NCBI GenBank assembly: GCA_016932245.1
Contig: JAFGDG010000049.1
Span: 1 to 47,760 of the forward strand
DNA: 47,760 bases
Direction of reading: 5' to 3'
From: Thermoplasmatota archaeon
Lineage (GTDB): Archaea > Thermoplasmatota > E2 > DHVEG-1
The notes beneath the pieces were generated by a model. The model was given only the letters and a program-made list of their open reading frames with translations. It had not been told where the DNA came from and ran no database searches. Positions within the stretch are counted from its first letter, which is position 1, and every line of letters begins with the position of its first letter. The position numbers and the translations under genes were made by a program. Below, one piece after another: positions 9,844 to 19,472 of this stretch.

Positions 9844-9956
9844 ATATCAGGTATAGCTGGTAGCTGTTAATCCCCCATTTTACAGACTATGTATGTACTC
9901 TAGTATTTTAGATGTTTTCCCTCGCCAAACCACATTTTTATTATAATAAAAAGATA

Positions 9957-9966
9957 TTTATATAAA
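9957..9966 (+). promoter_or_regulatory. TATA-box candidate for the ORF at 9986
   Basis: tttatataaa centred about 25 nt before the ATG. Confidence 0.5.
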
Positions 9967-9985
9967 AACAATATTAAAAAATCGA

Positions 9986-10378
9986 ATGAACGCACTTGGG
10001 GAACAAAAATCTACCGCTCGTATTATTGTAGTGGGGTTCTTACTTGTCTCTAGTATGATACTTATCACCACTCCTGTTCACGAAGCAGCACATTGGGTGA
10101 TGTCAGAGATTGATCCGTATATTGAGCCTGTAGAGTTTCATCTCTTTGATGAGACCTCGTTTCAACAGGGAGATCATATGCTTTCATCAGCGCTTGGCTG
10201 TGTGATTATCCGAGAGGCCTATCCTGGTGCGTTTAAAGAGAGAGGACCCTGGGCAGATATGTTGCAGGAAATCATCTGCATGGTTCTTCAGCTAGCACTT
10301 ACCTGTATTGTCGTGCTAAAACTTCTCCGCCTGATTATGAATAAGCAACAGGTAATGTTGTCTACTTCTGCTGCATAA
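9986..10378 (+). CDS. Small membrane protein with intramembrane HEAAH (HExxH) motif
   Basis: ITTPVHEAAHWVMSEIDPY within/after TM1; second C-terminal TM. Confidence 0.7.
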   Translation: MNALGEQKSTARIIVVGFLLVSSMILITTPVHEAAHWVMSEIDPYIEPVEFHLFDETSFQQGDHMLSSALGCVIIREAYPGAFKERGPWADMLQEIICMVLQLALTCIVVLKLLRLIMNKQQVMLSTSAA

Positions 10379-11474
10379 ACATTGATTTTATCGTCGCGAG
10401 AGGCGCGTTTGTCTTAAATCCTGCGGGCGTGCAATGTGTTCGGGAAACTGTGTATCCATTCTTCCTCAGAAGGCCAAACAATAACTTCCGTTTCGGAGGT
10501 GAGCATTTTAAGGTTGATGCTACTTCATCTACGGAATAAAAAAACGGAGGAGCTGTTGCTTCTTCTTCTAGGATGTCAAGTAATTTAACAAGGTCATGTT
10601 TTGTCTGTAACTGCTTTGTAAAAAGGATGTTACGTACTTCTTGGATAAATTGTTTCTGTTGTATGGGTCCTAGCCACAGAGGCCCAACCATTGTTTGCGA
10701 AGCAGTATAAAATCCATCGATTGCTTTTGATGAGATGGCAGAAACACGACTAATCGCAGTATCAGCTGCACCTACTCCTCGACTCACTTTGACGTAGAGA
10801 CGGCTATAATGGTCGGTTGTATAACAAAGGAGAGGTTCAATCCCTTTTCCATACTTTGTTGCCTCTCGGCAGAGGGATCCTAACAGAATACGCAGTCCTA
10901 TTTCTTTCATACATGGAGCGTGCAATGGTTGTGCATGATACCGGCGTTGGCATGCCTTTGGGTAAACTCCACAGAGTGCAGCAGTGTCTGTTGCCGTGCA
11001 CGCAATAATGCCGCCGTGCTGAATACTCTTCATTACCACATCAAAAAAATATACTGGTGAGCCAAACGGGTCAATATCGATATACTCAAACTTTTCTTCA
11101 GTAAGCAGGAGATGCAAATTCTTTTTTGTCGTGGTGATATGGGGACTCGAGTATATTTGCGCATTTTTTTTAATGAGTTGATATGACTCTTCATTCCAGT
11201 CATTAATGGTTACGTGAAAATCCCCTTCAAGTTCATGGGCAAATCGTATACCTCTAATGCCCGAAGCTGCCAACCCATCTAAGAGACGAACGGATTTTTT
11301 ACTACTCGCGATTAGGTTTTGGGCGACCAGTATAGATACATCTCTATTAAGTATCATTGACGGATTGTAAAACGGAACCTTCTCTTTTGCACCTGGTCCT
11401 TTTGTTGCCTGCTTAGTGGAAACCACAAAAACAGCACTCTTTCCTTCAGTAATCTTGGTAGCTTGAGTCTTCAT
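10362..11474 (-). CDS. trm1: tRNA (guanine-26-N2) dimethyltransferase
   Basis: KVPFYNPSMILNRDVSI, LDGLAASGIRGIRFA, EYIDIDPFGSPVYFFD, ATDTAALCG. Start placed at MKTQATK. Confidence 0.92.
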   Translation of the reverse strand: MKTQATKITEGKSAVFVVSTKQATKGPGAKEKVPFYNPSMILNRDVSILVAQNLIASSKKSVRLLDGLAASGIRGIRFAHELEGDFHVTINDWNEESYQLIKKNAQIYSSPHITTTKKNLHLLLTEEKFEYIDIDPFGSPVYFFDVVMKSIQHGGIIACTATDTAALCGVYPKACQRRYHAQPLHAPCMKEIGLRILLGSLCREATKYGKGIEPLLCYTTDHYSRLYVKVSRGVGAADTAISRVSAISSKAIDGFYTASQTMVGPLWLGPIQQKQFIQEVRNILFTKQLQTKHDLVKLLDILEEEATAPPFFYSVDEVASTLKCSPPKRKLLFGLLRKNGYTVSRTHCTPAGFKTNAPLATIKSMFMQQK

Positions 11475-11475
11475 G

Positions 11476-12057
11476 TTAAAATAACGGTGGTAACTTTTCT
11501 TCCATGATTTTCTCAATCTTATACGGAAGCAGATTTCTATTGACCGGCGTTACTTCTAAAATACGAATATCATCGCGTCGTCGTACATCTTGGAGTAACG
11601 GTGTTCGTGATTTTTTGTGCAAGGTAACCATAATCGGCTTATCAGAATCAAACGCCTCGATCACCACTTCACAAAACCGCTCAGAAAGCATTTCCATTTT
11701 GCCGATTTCGTCAATAATGATGATATTTGTTTTTTCATCGGCAATGGCTCTTTCGACAGCAGGTATTCCAGCACGTTCAAGAGCAGCAATGTCGACTCCA
11801 TATTTGCCGACTTTTTCTTTGGTGTCGTAGTCTATATGGGCAAATACTTCACTTGCTCCTGTTTGCCAATCCCGAACGGTAAAGCCCACTCGCTTTTTCT
11901 TTTCAATGACCGGCTCGGTGACCATGCCGCCAAGAGTATAGCCATGTCCTTCAAGAAACTCGATGATTTTAATCAGGGTTTGTGTTTTTCCAACGCTCGG
12001 CATTCCAGTAATGCCAATTTTCGGTATATCGTCCATAAACAGCATCATGTAATGCAT
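11476..12057 (-). CDS. THEP1-type nucleoside-triphosphatase
   Basis: GITGMPSVGKTQTLIKI Walker A; IIIIDEIGKMEMLSERF Walker B; ARR-type C-terminus. Confidence 0.85.
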   Translation of the reverse strand: MHYMMLFMDDIPKIGITGMPSVGKTQTLIKIIEFLEGHGYTLGGMVTEPVIEKKKRVGFTVRDWQTGASEVFAHIDYDTKEKVGKYGVDIAALERAGIPAVERAIADEKTNIIIIDEIGKMEMLSERFCEVVIEAFDSDKPIMVTLHKKSRTPLLQDVRRRDDIRILEVTPVNRNLLPYKIEKIMEEKLPPLF

Positions 12058-12126
12058 TTTTTGTTTAGAAATGTTTTTATTGCGCTCTTTCGAAAAAAAA
12101 TCAATATTCTCTTCAGTTATGTCTTA

Positions 12127-12792
12127 CTATTTGCTTTTTTTCTGCAAATACAGTGGCCCGCCGATTGCATAGCACATGAGTGCAACAAACAATATCATGG
12201 GGCCAATGCCGTCATAGAGTTTTCCGGTTAGTATGGAAATAATGATAAGAATCGTGGCGACACCATTGATTTTTAACCCTGGTTTTGGAAAAGGTGTCGG
12301 GGCAATTGATGCAAGAGACACCACCACGACAATTGCCAAGATGTAGAAAAAAGAAACCTCAAGAAAGGCAGGAACCATAACCAATACGGATCCTGCAGTA
12401 ACGGGCAGACCAATAAAATACTTCTTGTGTTTCATACGATGAAAGGCAGTGAGCCGTATCATGCTGCACGAAAGAAAGACGACTAGGACAATAAGAAGAT
12501 AGCTAGTGTAATAGGGGCAGTAGGAAACCTTTGCATAATAGAGAGTAAAGATGAACAACGCAGGAGCAATACCAAGGGCGGTCATATCAGACATTGCCTC
12601 AAAATATTCTCCTAACTCTCCTTGTTTAGTCTTTCGGGCAACCATGCCGTCAATCCCATCCACAAGTATGGCCAGCAGAATAAATGAAAACGACCAATGC
12701 ACCTCTCCTAAAAAGATCAGTATGCTGGAAAAAAAGCCAAATAGTGATTTAAGCAAACTTATCCCATCAGCAATGGAAAGAAGGCTAAGCAT
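12127..12792 (-). CDS. pssA: CDP-alcohol phosphatidyltransferase, archaetidylserine synthase-like
   Basis: DGIDGMVARKTKQGELGEYFEAMSD motif, multi-TM. Start placed at MLSLLSIADG, overlapping the decarboxylase stop. Confidence 0.82.
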   Translation of the reverse strand: MLSLLSIADGISLLKSLFGFFSSILIFLGEVHWSFSFILLAILVDGIDGMVARKTKQGELGEYFEAMSDMTALGIAPALFIFTLYYAKVSYCPYYTSYLLIVLVVFLSCSMIRLTAFHRMKHKKYFIGLPVTAGSVLVMVPAFLEVSFFYILAIVVVVSLASIAPTPFPKPGLKINGVATILIIISILTGKLYDGIGPMILFVALMCYAIGGPLYLQKKSK

Positions 12793-13432
12793 TGATTTCA
12801 GCAAGGGTATCTTCTCCTGCACGTATATGGTCAGCCACACGCACGGTAAGATGTTTAATTGCTTTGGTTGGTAAATAGATGTCGACCCGAGAACCAAGGC
12901 GGATGATACCAATTCGCTGTCCTTTTTTTAGCATATCTCCCTTTTTGATATAGGGAACAATACGGCGTGCTACAGTTCCTGCAATTTGCACTACCTTTAC
13001 CCTGCCAATTGAGGTATCTAGAGTAATGACCACGCGCTCATTTTTCTCAGATTCTTTAGTAAATGCGGGAAGGTGACTACCAGGAACGCGGGTCATTTCT
13101 TCGACTGTACCATCAAGAGGCATTCGATTGACATGCACATTATGAATATTCATAAATGTTGAAATGCACGTGTAAGGTTGGTCATTTTCTGTCGTTGTGG
13201 TAATCGATCTAATTGCCCCATCAGCAGGAGCGACAATTCCTTTACCCACCGTCCGCTCTGGATCTCTAAAAAATACAAGAAACCACATGGTAAGAAGGAG
13301 CAGTATGAAGGAAAAAAATACTGCAATAGCAAAAAATGATGTCGTCGCAAAGACAAGAGCAATGAACAGTAAGAGTATTCCGAGGACACATGGTATCAGA
13401 ATCCAGGTGTACGATCCTCGTGCAAGTTTCAT
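12785..13432 (-). CDS. asd: Archaetidylserine/phosphatidylserine decarboxylase (PSD-A type)
   Basis: FFRDPERTVGKGIVAPADG; MNIHNVHVNRMPLDG; RIGIIRLGSRVDIYLP with the GS processing site. Confidence 0.9.
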   Translation of the reverse strand: MKLARGSYTWILIPCVLGILLLFIALVFATTSFFAIAVFFSFILLLLTMWFLVFFRDPERTVGKGIVAPADGAIRSITTTTENDQPYTCISTFMNIHNVHVNRMPLDGTVEEMTRVPGSHLPAFTKESEKNERVVITLDTSIGRVKVVQIAGTVARRIVPYIKKGDMLKKGQRIGIIRLGSRVDIYLPTKAIKHLTVRVADHIRAGEDTLAEINA

Positions 13433-13433
13433 A

Positions 13434-14384
13434 TTATGATTTTCTCCATAACCTTTTAAGTTGTTGCTCGAGTGGCCCATTCCTCGTGGGTAACTCCGAA
13501 AGACAAATGATTTCATCAAAGAGTTCTGGTATTCGTTTAGAAACTATTAAAAGCAAGAGTACCAAGGCAACTAAACTCAATCCTTTGCCAATGACGTTAT
13601 GCGCCATAAAAAACATGTCGGGATTATCTTTGACAAGGAGGGCAATGAGTGCATTCCGAAAAAGATTGAGGAAATAGATAGGAACAATCGTGATGAGCAG
13701 TCCGTACATCTTTCGTTTCCATTCCACCTGTGAAAGAGGGAGAATGCCACCAACAAAGATAACAATTGATTGTATTGCGGTGCATGCAAAGATAATATTT
13801 ACGACATATGCCCCATCGTAAAGAATAACATTTCCCTCTGTTTCGACATTTCCTATGATTAGATTCAATAAGGCAGCACTTTGCACCGTGACAACATCAA
13901 CGAGCCAGTATGCTAACGGCGTGAGCTCAACCACAAAATAGATCAGGCCTGCCGTAGCTGCTACACCAGCGGCCCAATTCAAACAACGGACGTGTTTTTC
14001 TCCTTTTGCTGTTATCCATTCATGATATGCTACATAACAAAGTAAAAAGATACCCGCAATACAAAGGAACGCATTGACAATATCTTCCCCTTCCCCGTAA
14101 TAGAGTTCATTAATTTTGGTTGCCCAAAAAAAAGAAAAACCAAACCATCCTGCCATTTTGAGATAATTTTCAGTATTCTTTGCTTTCCAAAAAAATCCTA
14201 GAAACAAACATAACAAACTACTAAAGAGAACAACGGTTTGTAAAAGTAAATCGGGCTCTTGGAATCGTTGAAAAAGATACATTGATTTATAGGGAAAGAA
14301 CAACACTCCAACGATAACAAAAGTAATAGGAATGACAAGAAAAAGAAACGAAAAAGACTCATCTGTCTTTGAATACTGTTTCAT
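13434..14384 (-). CDS. artA: Archaeosortase A family transpeptidase
   Basis: Polytopic protein with ordered Cys (FACTAIQSIV), Arg (NLFRNALI) and His (MAHNVIGKGLSL) characteristic of exosortase/archaeosortase. Confidence 0.85.
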   Translation of the reverse strand: MKQYSKTDESFSFLFLVIPITFVIVGVLFFPYKSMYLFQRFQEPDLLLQTVVLFSSLLCLFLGFFWKAKNTENYLKMAGWFGFSFFWATKINELYYGEGEDIVNAFLCIAGIFLLCYVAYHEWITAKGEKHVRCLNWAAGVAATAGLIYFVVELTPLAYWLVDVVTVQSAALLNLIIGNVETEGNVILYDGAYVVNIIFACTAIQSIVIFVGGILPLSQVEWKRKMYGLLITIVPIYFLNLFRNALIALLVKDNPDMFFMAHNVIGKGLSLVALVLLLLIVSKRIPELFDEIICLSELPTRNGPLEQQLKRLWRKS

Positions 14385-14444
14385 GGGGTGATCCGTTCTT
14401 TTGAATGCCTGATGACTTTAAGAGTATTATGATGTCTAAATTGC

Positions 14445-15500
14445 CTAGGCTAATCCAAGCATTGAAAGCACAGGTTGCAAGCCAAACTCCTGCATGGTAT
14501 AGCTATCCCACATGATACAGATTAAGCCTACCAGGGCGATAAGGGTAAGTGGTACCCAATACGCATACACGATTTGATCGATTTTTAGCCGAGCCACAGC
14601 AACGCGTATCAGAGTTACGGAGAACAGGACGATTAACAGGACTTTTACCAGATAAAAGATGATATCAACGGCAAACGCGGGATAACTGTCCAGTCCGAGT
14701 AATGGAGAGAGGTTGTACGGGAAAAAGAGTGCCACTATTAACGAAGCCAAAACAAGAGTTTTCACCCCATCGGTCAGGTAAAACATAGCAAGGTTTCTCC
14801 CCGAATATTCGACGAGCAGACCACCAGCAATCTCTGTTTCTGCTTCAGGAGAGTCGAACGGAATTTTTGACAGTTCTGCAGGAGTGACGATAATGAGGAC
14901 TAACAACAACAATAGTAGACCTATGAAACCCAACGGTCCAACAATATTCCATACTGGAGTACTGGCAATAGTTGATAAAGCAAAGGGGGTTGCTGCTCCG
15001 TAATAACTCAATCTCCAGGCAATACTAATGATGATAATGGCAAGAGGAAATTCATACGCAATCATGGTAGCCATTTCTCGCTGTGCACCAATAGTTGCAT
15101 AGGGTGATCCCGCGGCAAATCCGCCAATAACCATGGCAAGCGAAGGAATAATCAGTAGGTAGAGTATGAGAATTAAATCTCCTTTTGTGGCAAGCAGTGG
15201 TTCAAAACCGCCTAAAGGTAAGTAAAGTAAAATCGAAATGGTTGCCACCAGTCCAGCTAGCGGTGCAAGATGAAATACCCAGGGAATGGCATTTTCGGGA
15301 ACGATATTTTCTTTGGTAAACAATTTTACGACATCACGAAACGGCTGTCGAATTGGTGGACCGATTCTTCCTTGCATATGCGCAGAGAGCTTCCGGTCAA
15401 CACCTTTATAGAATAACCCAAAGACGATACCAAAGAGTGCAACACCGGCAGTTCCAAAAATAACCAGGGCGGCTGTTGTTACGATTGTTTGGATATCCAT
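14445..15500 (-). CDS. mbhM: MbhM/NuoH-like membrane subunit
   Basis: KLFTKENIVPENA; SPYATIGAQREMATMIAYEFPLAI; PFDSPEAETEIAGGLLVEYSGRNLAMFYL. Start at MDIQT, ATGA-type overlap with the upstream stop. Confidence 0.88.
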   Translation of the reverse strand: MDIQTIVTTAALVIFGTAGVALFGIVFGLFYKGVDRKLSAHMQGRIGPPIRQPFRDVVKLFTKENIVPENAIPWVFHLAPLAGLVATISILLYLPLGGFEPLLATKGDLILILYLLIIPSLAMVIGGFAAGSPYATIGAQREMATMIAYEFPLAIIIISIAWRLSYYGAATPFALSTIASTPVWNIVGPLGFIGLLLLLLVLIIVTPAELSKIPFDSPEAETEIAGGLLVEYSGRNLAMFYLTDGVKTLVLASLIVALFFPYNLSPLLGLDSYPAFAVDIIFYLVKVLLIVLFSVTLIRVAVARLKIDQIVYAYWVPLTLIALVGLICIMWDSYTMQEFGLQPVLSMLGLA

Positions 15501-15856
15501 TAGAGCATCACCACCAGGATAAAGAGTACTCCCATAACAACCACAAACCACATGACGTAATCACTTGCATTTCCGTTATGCATCTTTTTGAGAAGGTCGT
15601 ATACTCCTTTCAGCACCTCCGTAAATCCCCAGTACACGTTGCTTCCTTTGATATGCATTTGTTCTTTTTCATATTCGGGATTTCCAGAGAGAAATGACTT
15701 TGTTTGTTCTGTTTGCTTTTTGTATGCTTTATTCCCTAATCCTCTTAGGATGTAGACAATGAGCAAGGCAATGCCAATAGCAATTCCCCAGATGAGAGGA
15801 TGCCAAAATCCACTTCCTGTTTGTAATGATTCAAGTAACGCCTCAAATGATACCAT
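15500..15856 (-). CDS. mbhI: MbhI-like small membrane subunit
   Basis: 118 aa, two TM; NPEYEKEQMHIKGSNVYWGFTEVLKGVYDLLKKMHNGNASDYVMWFV; position between MbhH and MbhM. Confidence 0.7.
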   Translation of the reverse strand: MVSFEALLESLQTGSGFWHPLIWGIAIGIALLIVYILRGLGNKAYKKQTEQTKSFLSGNPEYEKEQMHIKGSNVYWGFTEVLKGVYDLLKKMHNGNASDYVMWFVVVMGVLFILVVML

Positions 15857-15857
15857 C

Positions 15858-17429
15858 TTAGACTCCTCCTAGTACTGCACCAATGTATTGTGTATGATTC
15901 AGAATGGCTGTTGTTGCTGGTTCTACGATATTGGTGATAACAAACTCTGGAAAGAGCCCAAAGAACAAAATGATGCATACAATGATACCCATCGCAATGA
16001 GCATAGGTTTTGGCACTTCTTTTACATTCTTTAAACTCTCTTGTTCAGGACCTAAAAAGATTGCATGAAATACCTTGACAAAGACGGCAAGAATCATAAT
16101 ACTTGCGAGTATTGCAACGATGGCAATTATGGGATTTAACTGATACGTTGATTCATAAATCAGTAATTTTGACACAAAGCCATTCAAGGGCGGCATACCC
16201 GCAGCAGCAAGCAATCCAATCACGAAAAACACTGTCGTGTATTTCATCTTTCGCGCTAGGCCACCCAACTGGTCTACAGAGATCTTTTTTGTTGCATAGT
16301 AAATAGATCCAGCAACCAGGAACAGCAATCCAATAGTTAATGCATCATTCATTATGTGAAGGATACTTCCTTGTAAGGCTGTGGTGGTATATGGAGGCCA
16401 CACCACGGTTTGGGTTACCTCATTATAGAGTGCTGCGTTCAACCGAACGCCAATGCCAAGTACCATATAGCCAATCTCTGCAACAGCAACATAGGCAATC
16501 ATGCGCTTGAGATTACTCTGACGCAAAGCCATAATCACGCCAATAAGCATGGTTGCAAGTGCCAGGATTACCAAAAATGCACCAATCACATTAGAAGCAA
16601 ATGCAGTATCACTAAAGACACCACCATACACGGTAAATATTACCCGAAACGCACCATATAAACTGGCTTGTGTCGTCCCAATTAAAATGAGCGTAACCGG
16701 TGCAGGTGCACTGCCATAGGAATCAGGTAGCCACATGTGCATGGGGACAAGTCCTGCTTTCATCGCAAGTGCCGCAATTAAGATGACAAGGGCAATTTTG
16801 TCTAGGAACGTGTACTGTATTGAATTCGCTAGCACAGCCATATTTAGCGCGTTGTATTGCCCATAGAGCAAGGCAATTGCAAAGAGGATGAACAGTGCAC
16901 CAATGGCGCTGATAATAATATATTTAAAGGCAGCCTCCACCGATTCTCCTTTATGTGTCCAAAAGGCAATGAGTGCACACGATGCAATAGAGGTGATTTC
17001 TAAAAACACAAAGAAGTTGAACAAATCACCAGTCAGCATCATGCCCAACATACCTGCGGTCATGAGCAATGCCAAAGTGTAGAATTTATCCAGGCCCGAG
17101 TATTCCTTCATAAAGGAAAGAGAATAGAGCACACCAACGAAGGAAAGAATGGCGGCGATAAGTGCCATAAAAACACTCATGGCATCGACTTCAAAGAGAA
17201 TGCGAACAACAGGCAAACTTAAGTCAGTAGCACCAAACACGTAGGTACGAATGCCGTTGGTAAGAATATCTGAAGCAAGAAGACCGATAAGAATGCCATT
17301 AACACCTAACACTATAACGACAAATGCATTTCTCGCCTTTCCGCTAAGACGGCTGACCAGTGGAGTCAAGAATGCCCCAAGTAACGGAAGTGCAACAACT
17401 AAAGGAATGAAGTAATCAGGAACGTTCAT
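15858..17429 (-). CDS. mbhH: MrpD/MbhH-type antiporter subunit
   Basis: Polytopic NuoL/M/N family; MTGDLFNFFVFLEI; MKAGLVPMHMWLPDSYGSAPAPVT; GMPPLNGFVSK. Confidence 0.9.
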   Translation of the reverse strand: MNVPDYFIPLVVALPLLGAFLTPLVSRLSGKARNAFVVIVLGVNGILIGLLASDILTNGIRTYVFGATDLSLPVVRILFEVDAMSVFMALIAAILSFVGVLYSLSFMKEYSGLDKFYTLALLMTAGMLGMMLTGDLFNFFVFLEITSIASCALIAFWTHKGESVEAAFKYIIISAIGALFILFAIALLYGQYNALNMAVLANSIQYTFLDKIALVILIAALAMKAGLVPMHMWLPDSYGSAPAPVTLILIGTTQASLYGAFRVIFTVYGGVFSDTAFASNVIGAFLVILALATMLIGVIMALRQSNLKRMIAYVAVAEIGYMVLGIGVRLNAALYNEVTQTVVWPPYTTTALQGSILHIMNDALTIGLLFLVAGSIYYATKKISVDQLGGLARKMKYTTVFFVIGLLAAAGMPPLNGFVSKLLIYESTYQLNPIIAIVAILASIMILAVFVKVFHAIFLGPEQESLKNVKEVPKPMLIAMGIIVCIILFFGLFPEFVITNIVEPATTAILNHTQYIGAVLGGV

Positions 17430-17770
17430 TCTTTCAGCCTCCGTATCTTCCGAACATCAAGTGTTCCGTAGTGTCGATAGATATGAATGACCAACGAGAG
17501 CATTAAGGCCAGTACGGCAACACCAATCACAATGCTGGTGAGCGTTAAGGCCTGTGGCACGGGTAATGACATGATGCCACCGGGAGAGCCGGTATAGATG
17601 GGTGCGATACTGTTCTCCCGGTACCCAAGAGTAATCAAGAACAGATTCACCCCACTCTCGATTAAGGTAACACCGATGACCATTTTGATCAAGTTTCTCT
17701 TGAACAATAGTGCATAAAGGCCAATAAGTACTAAGGCAACAACCGCAAGATAAGGAATGTTGTAGATCAT
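17426..17770 (-). CDS. mbhG: MrpC/MbhG (NuoK-like) subunit
   Basis: KRNLIKMVIGVTLIESGVNLFLI; PVPQALTLTSIVIGVAVLALMLSLV. Confidence 0.88.
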   Translation of the reverse strand: MIYNIPYLAVVALVLIGLYALLFKRNLIKMVIGVTLIESGVNLFLITLGYRENSIAPIYTGSPGGIMSLPVPQALTLTSIVIGVAVLALMLSLVIHIYRHYGTLDVRKIRRLKE

Positions 17771-18246
17771 AGTTTTTCCTCCTTAGTATGAATGGCATAG
17801 GCCATGACAAGCACAATTGCAAAAAGCCCTGCAATCACTTTTAAACCTACAGCAAAATTCATCAAGGGAAGTACACCGCCCGTGTTGAAATTGGCAAGGG
17901 TTGATCCTGTTTCGGGCACCATGCCAAAGAGGAAATTATTGTCAACTAAAAAATTCTTAAAAAATACCGTACCAAACCCCAGGCCAAGAAATGCAAGTAA
18001 AATAAATGAGATGGCACCAAGACTTTCAAACAAGGAAAGTTGTTTTTCTTTGATTTTTCCCATGGTCCAAATGGAGCCAAAAGCAACAAGTATCATGGCA
18101 AGTGCAGAAGCAACAATAGCACCTCCCTGGAATCCTCCCCCAGGAGTTAAATGTCCATGAGCAATAACATATAACCCATAGATCATGATGAACGGAAAGG
18201 CAGCACTGGCAATAGTTTTTACAATCTTTGACATGCCTTCGCTCAT
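17767..18246 (-). CDS. mbhF: MrpB/MbhF-type subunit
   Basis: [43 protein letters not shown]. Confidence 0.88.
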   Translation of the reverse strand: MSEGMSKIVKTIASAAFPFIMIYGLYVIAHGHLTPGGGFQGGAIVASALAMILVAFGSIWTMGKIKEKQLSLFESLGAISFILLAFLGLGFGTVFFKNFLVDNNFLFGMVPETGSTLANFNTGGVLPLMNFAVGLKVIAGLFAIVLVMAYAIHTKEEKL

Positions 18247-18518
18247 TTCTTTAACCTCCTAAAGACAAGAATAACCCCTGCAACAGCAGTAAACAGTATC
18301 GTCGCTTCGCCGAGCGTGTCGAACCCTCGATAGTCAAATACTACGGAGGTTACCGCGTTGTTTGCTCCTGTTTCTTCTTGTGCATTTGCAATGATAGATT
18401 CATCCATCTCTGGGCTTTCTGGTTCGCCAAAAGGATGCATCATCAAGGCGCTGAAGCATAAAAATAAAGCAACAATGGCAAAGAAAGTAACAGCAAGAAT
18501 CGTTCGTTTTGACATCAT
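18243..18518 (-). CDS. mbhE: MbhE-type subunit
   Basis: [35 protein letters not shown]. Confidence 0.85.
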   Translation of the reverse strand: MMSKRTILAVTFFAIVALFLCFSALMMHPFGEPESPEMDESIIANAQEETGANNAVTSVVFDYRGFDTLGEATILFTAVAGVILVFRRLKK

Positions 18519-18775
18519 GCTTCTTCCTCCATACGTTTCGTTCCCTTAATCGCAAGAATGAGAATTGCGGTGGTTAAGCACGCGCCTACTCCTGCTTCTG
18601 CAATGGCGACGTCAGGAGCTTGTAGGATAAAAAACTCTAACGACAGCAGCAGGCTCATAGCAGCAACAGCAATGGCGGCTGCGAGCAAGTCTTTTAAGAT
18701 AACGGCAAACACTGATGCAATAATAATTAAAATAGGTAACAGAATATGAATAGCAGCAATGAATCCATCCATCAT
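18515..18775 (-). CDS. mbhD: MbhD / DUF4040-type subunit
   Basis: [48 protein letters not shown]. Confidence 0.87.
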   Translation of the reverse strand: MMDGFIAAIHILLPILIIIASVFAVILKDLLAAAIAVAAMSLLLSLEFFILQAPDVAIAEAGVGACLTTAILILAIKGTKRMEEEA

Positions 18776-19203
18776 TTTTTCTTCACCTCTTTCTTTGTTG
18801 CAGATGATTTTTTTGCAGTAGATGGTTTCCGCCGTGCACTTGGTTTTGGCTGTTCTTTTTTCGGTTCTAATTCATCAATCACTGCACCTGCAGGTTTGAT
18901 ACCACTCCGATGAGCTGCACGAGCAAGCGCATGAGCACCAGTAGGATTGGTTACCAGAATGGCAATGAGAGCAACAGCACTATGAATGGCCAATACCGAA
19001 CCATTTACATTCCCCTGGTACCACATTTTCAGTCCAAGGAGAATCACAGAGCCACAGATGAAAATGGAGCCGAATGTTGTACATTTTGTTCCTGCATGAA
19101 GTCTCGTATAAACATCAGGGAATCGTAGAAGACCAACGCCTGCAAGCACATTGAAAAAGACACCAATGGCAAGAAACAGATAGACAACCCACTCAAAAAT
19201 CAT
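18772..19203 (-). CDS. mbhC: MrpG/MbhC subunit with Lys-rich C-terminal tail
   Basis: GVGLLRFPDVYTRLHAGTKCTTFGSIFI core; tail ...[24 protein letters not shown]. Confidence 0.87.
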   Translation of the reverse strand: MIFEWVVYLFLAIGVFFNVLAGVGLLRFPDVYTRLHAGTKCTTFGSIFICGSVILLGLKMWYQGNVNGSVLAIHSAVALIAILVTNPTGAHALARAAHRSGIKPAGAVIDELEPKKEQPKPSARRKPSTAKKSSATKKEVKKK

Positions 19204-19472
19204 TAGAACTTTCCCCCCTCAAGATATTTTGCAATAAACAATGTTGAAATGTATGAAAGCAGCGCGTAGACGATAGCGACGTCGATATAAATCACTTCAT
19301 TGAACGCGGCGCCAAAGATGACCATACTGACAATGACAATGGTATTTATGGTATCCAACCCTACTGCCCTATCTGGGGCCGTTGGTCCTTTGATCACTCG
19401 TATAATGGCCATAATAACACATAACAAGAGCGCAAAGAGCACCACTAAACATTCAGTAGCCATGGCAATCAT
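19203..19472 (-). CDS. mbhB: MrpF/MbhB subunit
   Basis: IRVIKGPTAPDRAVGLDTINTIVIVSMVIFGA. Confidence 0.87.
   Translation of the reverse strand: MIAMATECLVVLFALLLCVIMAIIRVIKGPTAPDRAVGLDTINTIVIVSMVIFGAAFNEVIYIDVAIVYALLSYISTLFIAKYLEGGKF

Noticed and set aside
11617-12231. 204-aa plus-strand ORF
   Set aside because: Antisense to the THEP1 NTPase and the start region of pssA's downstream end; no motif.
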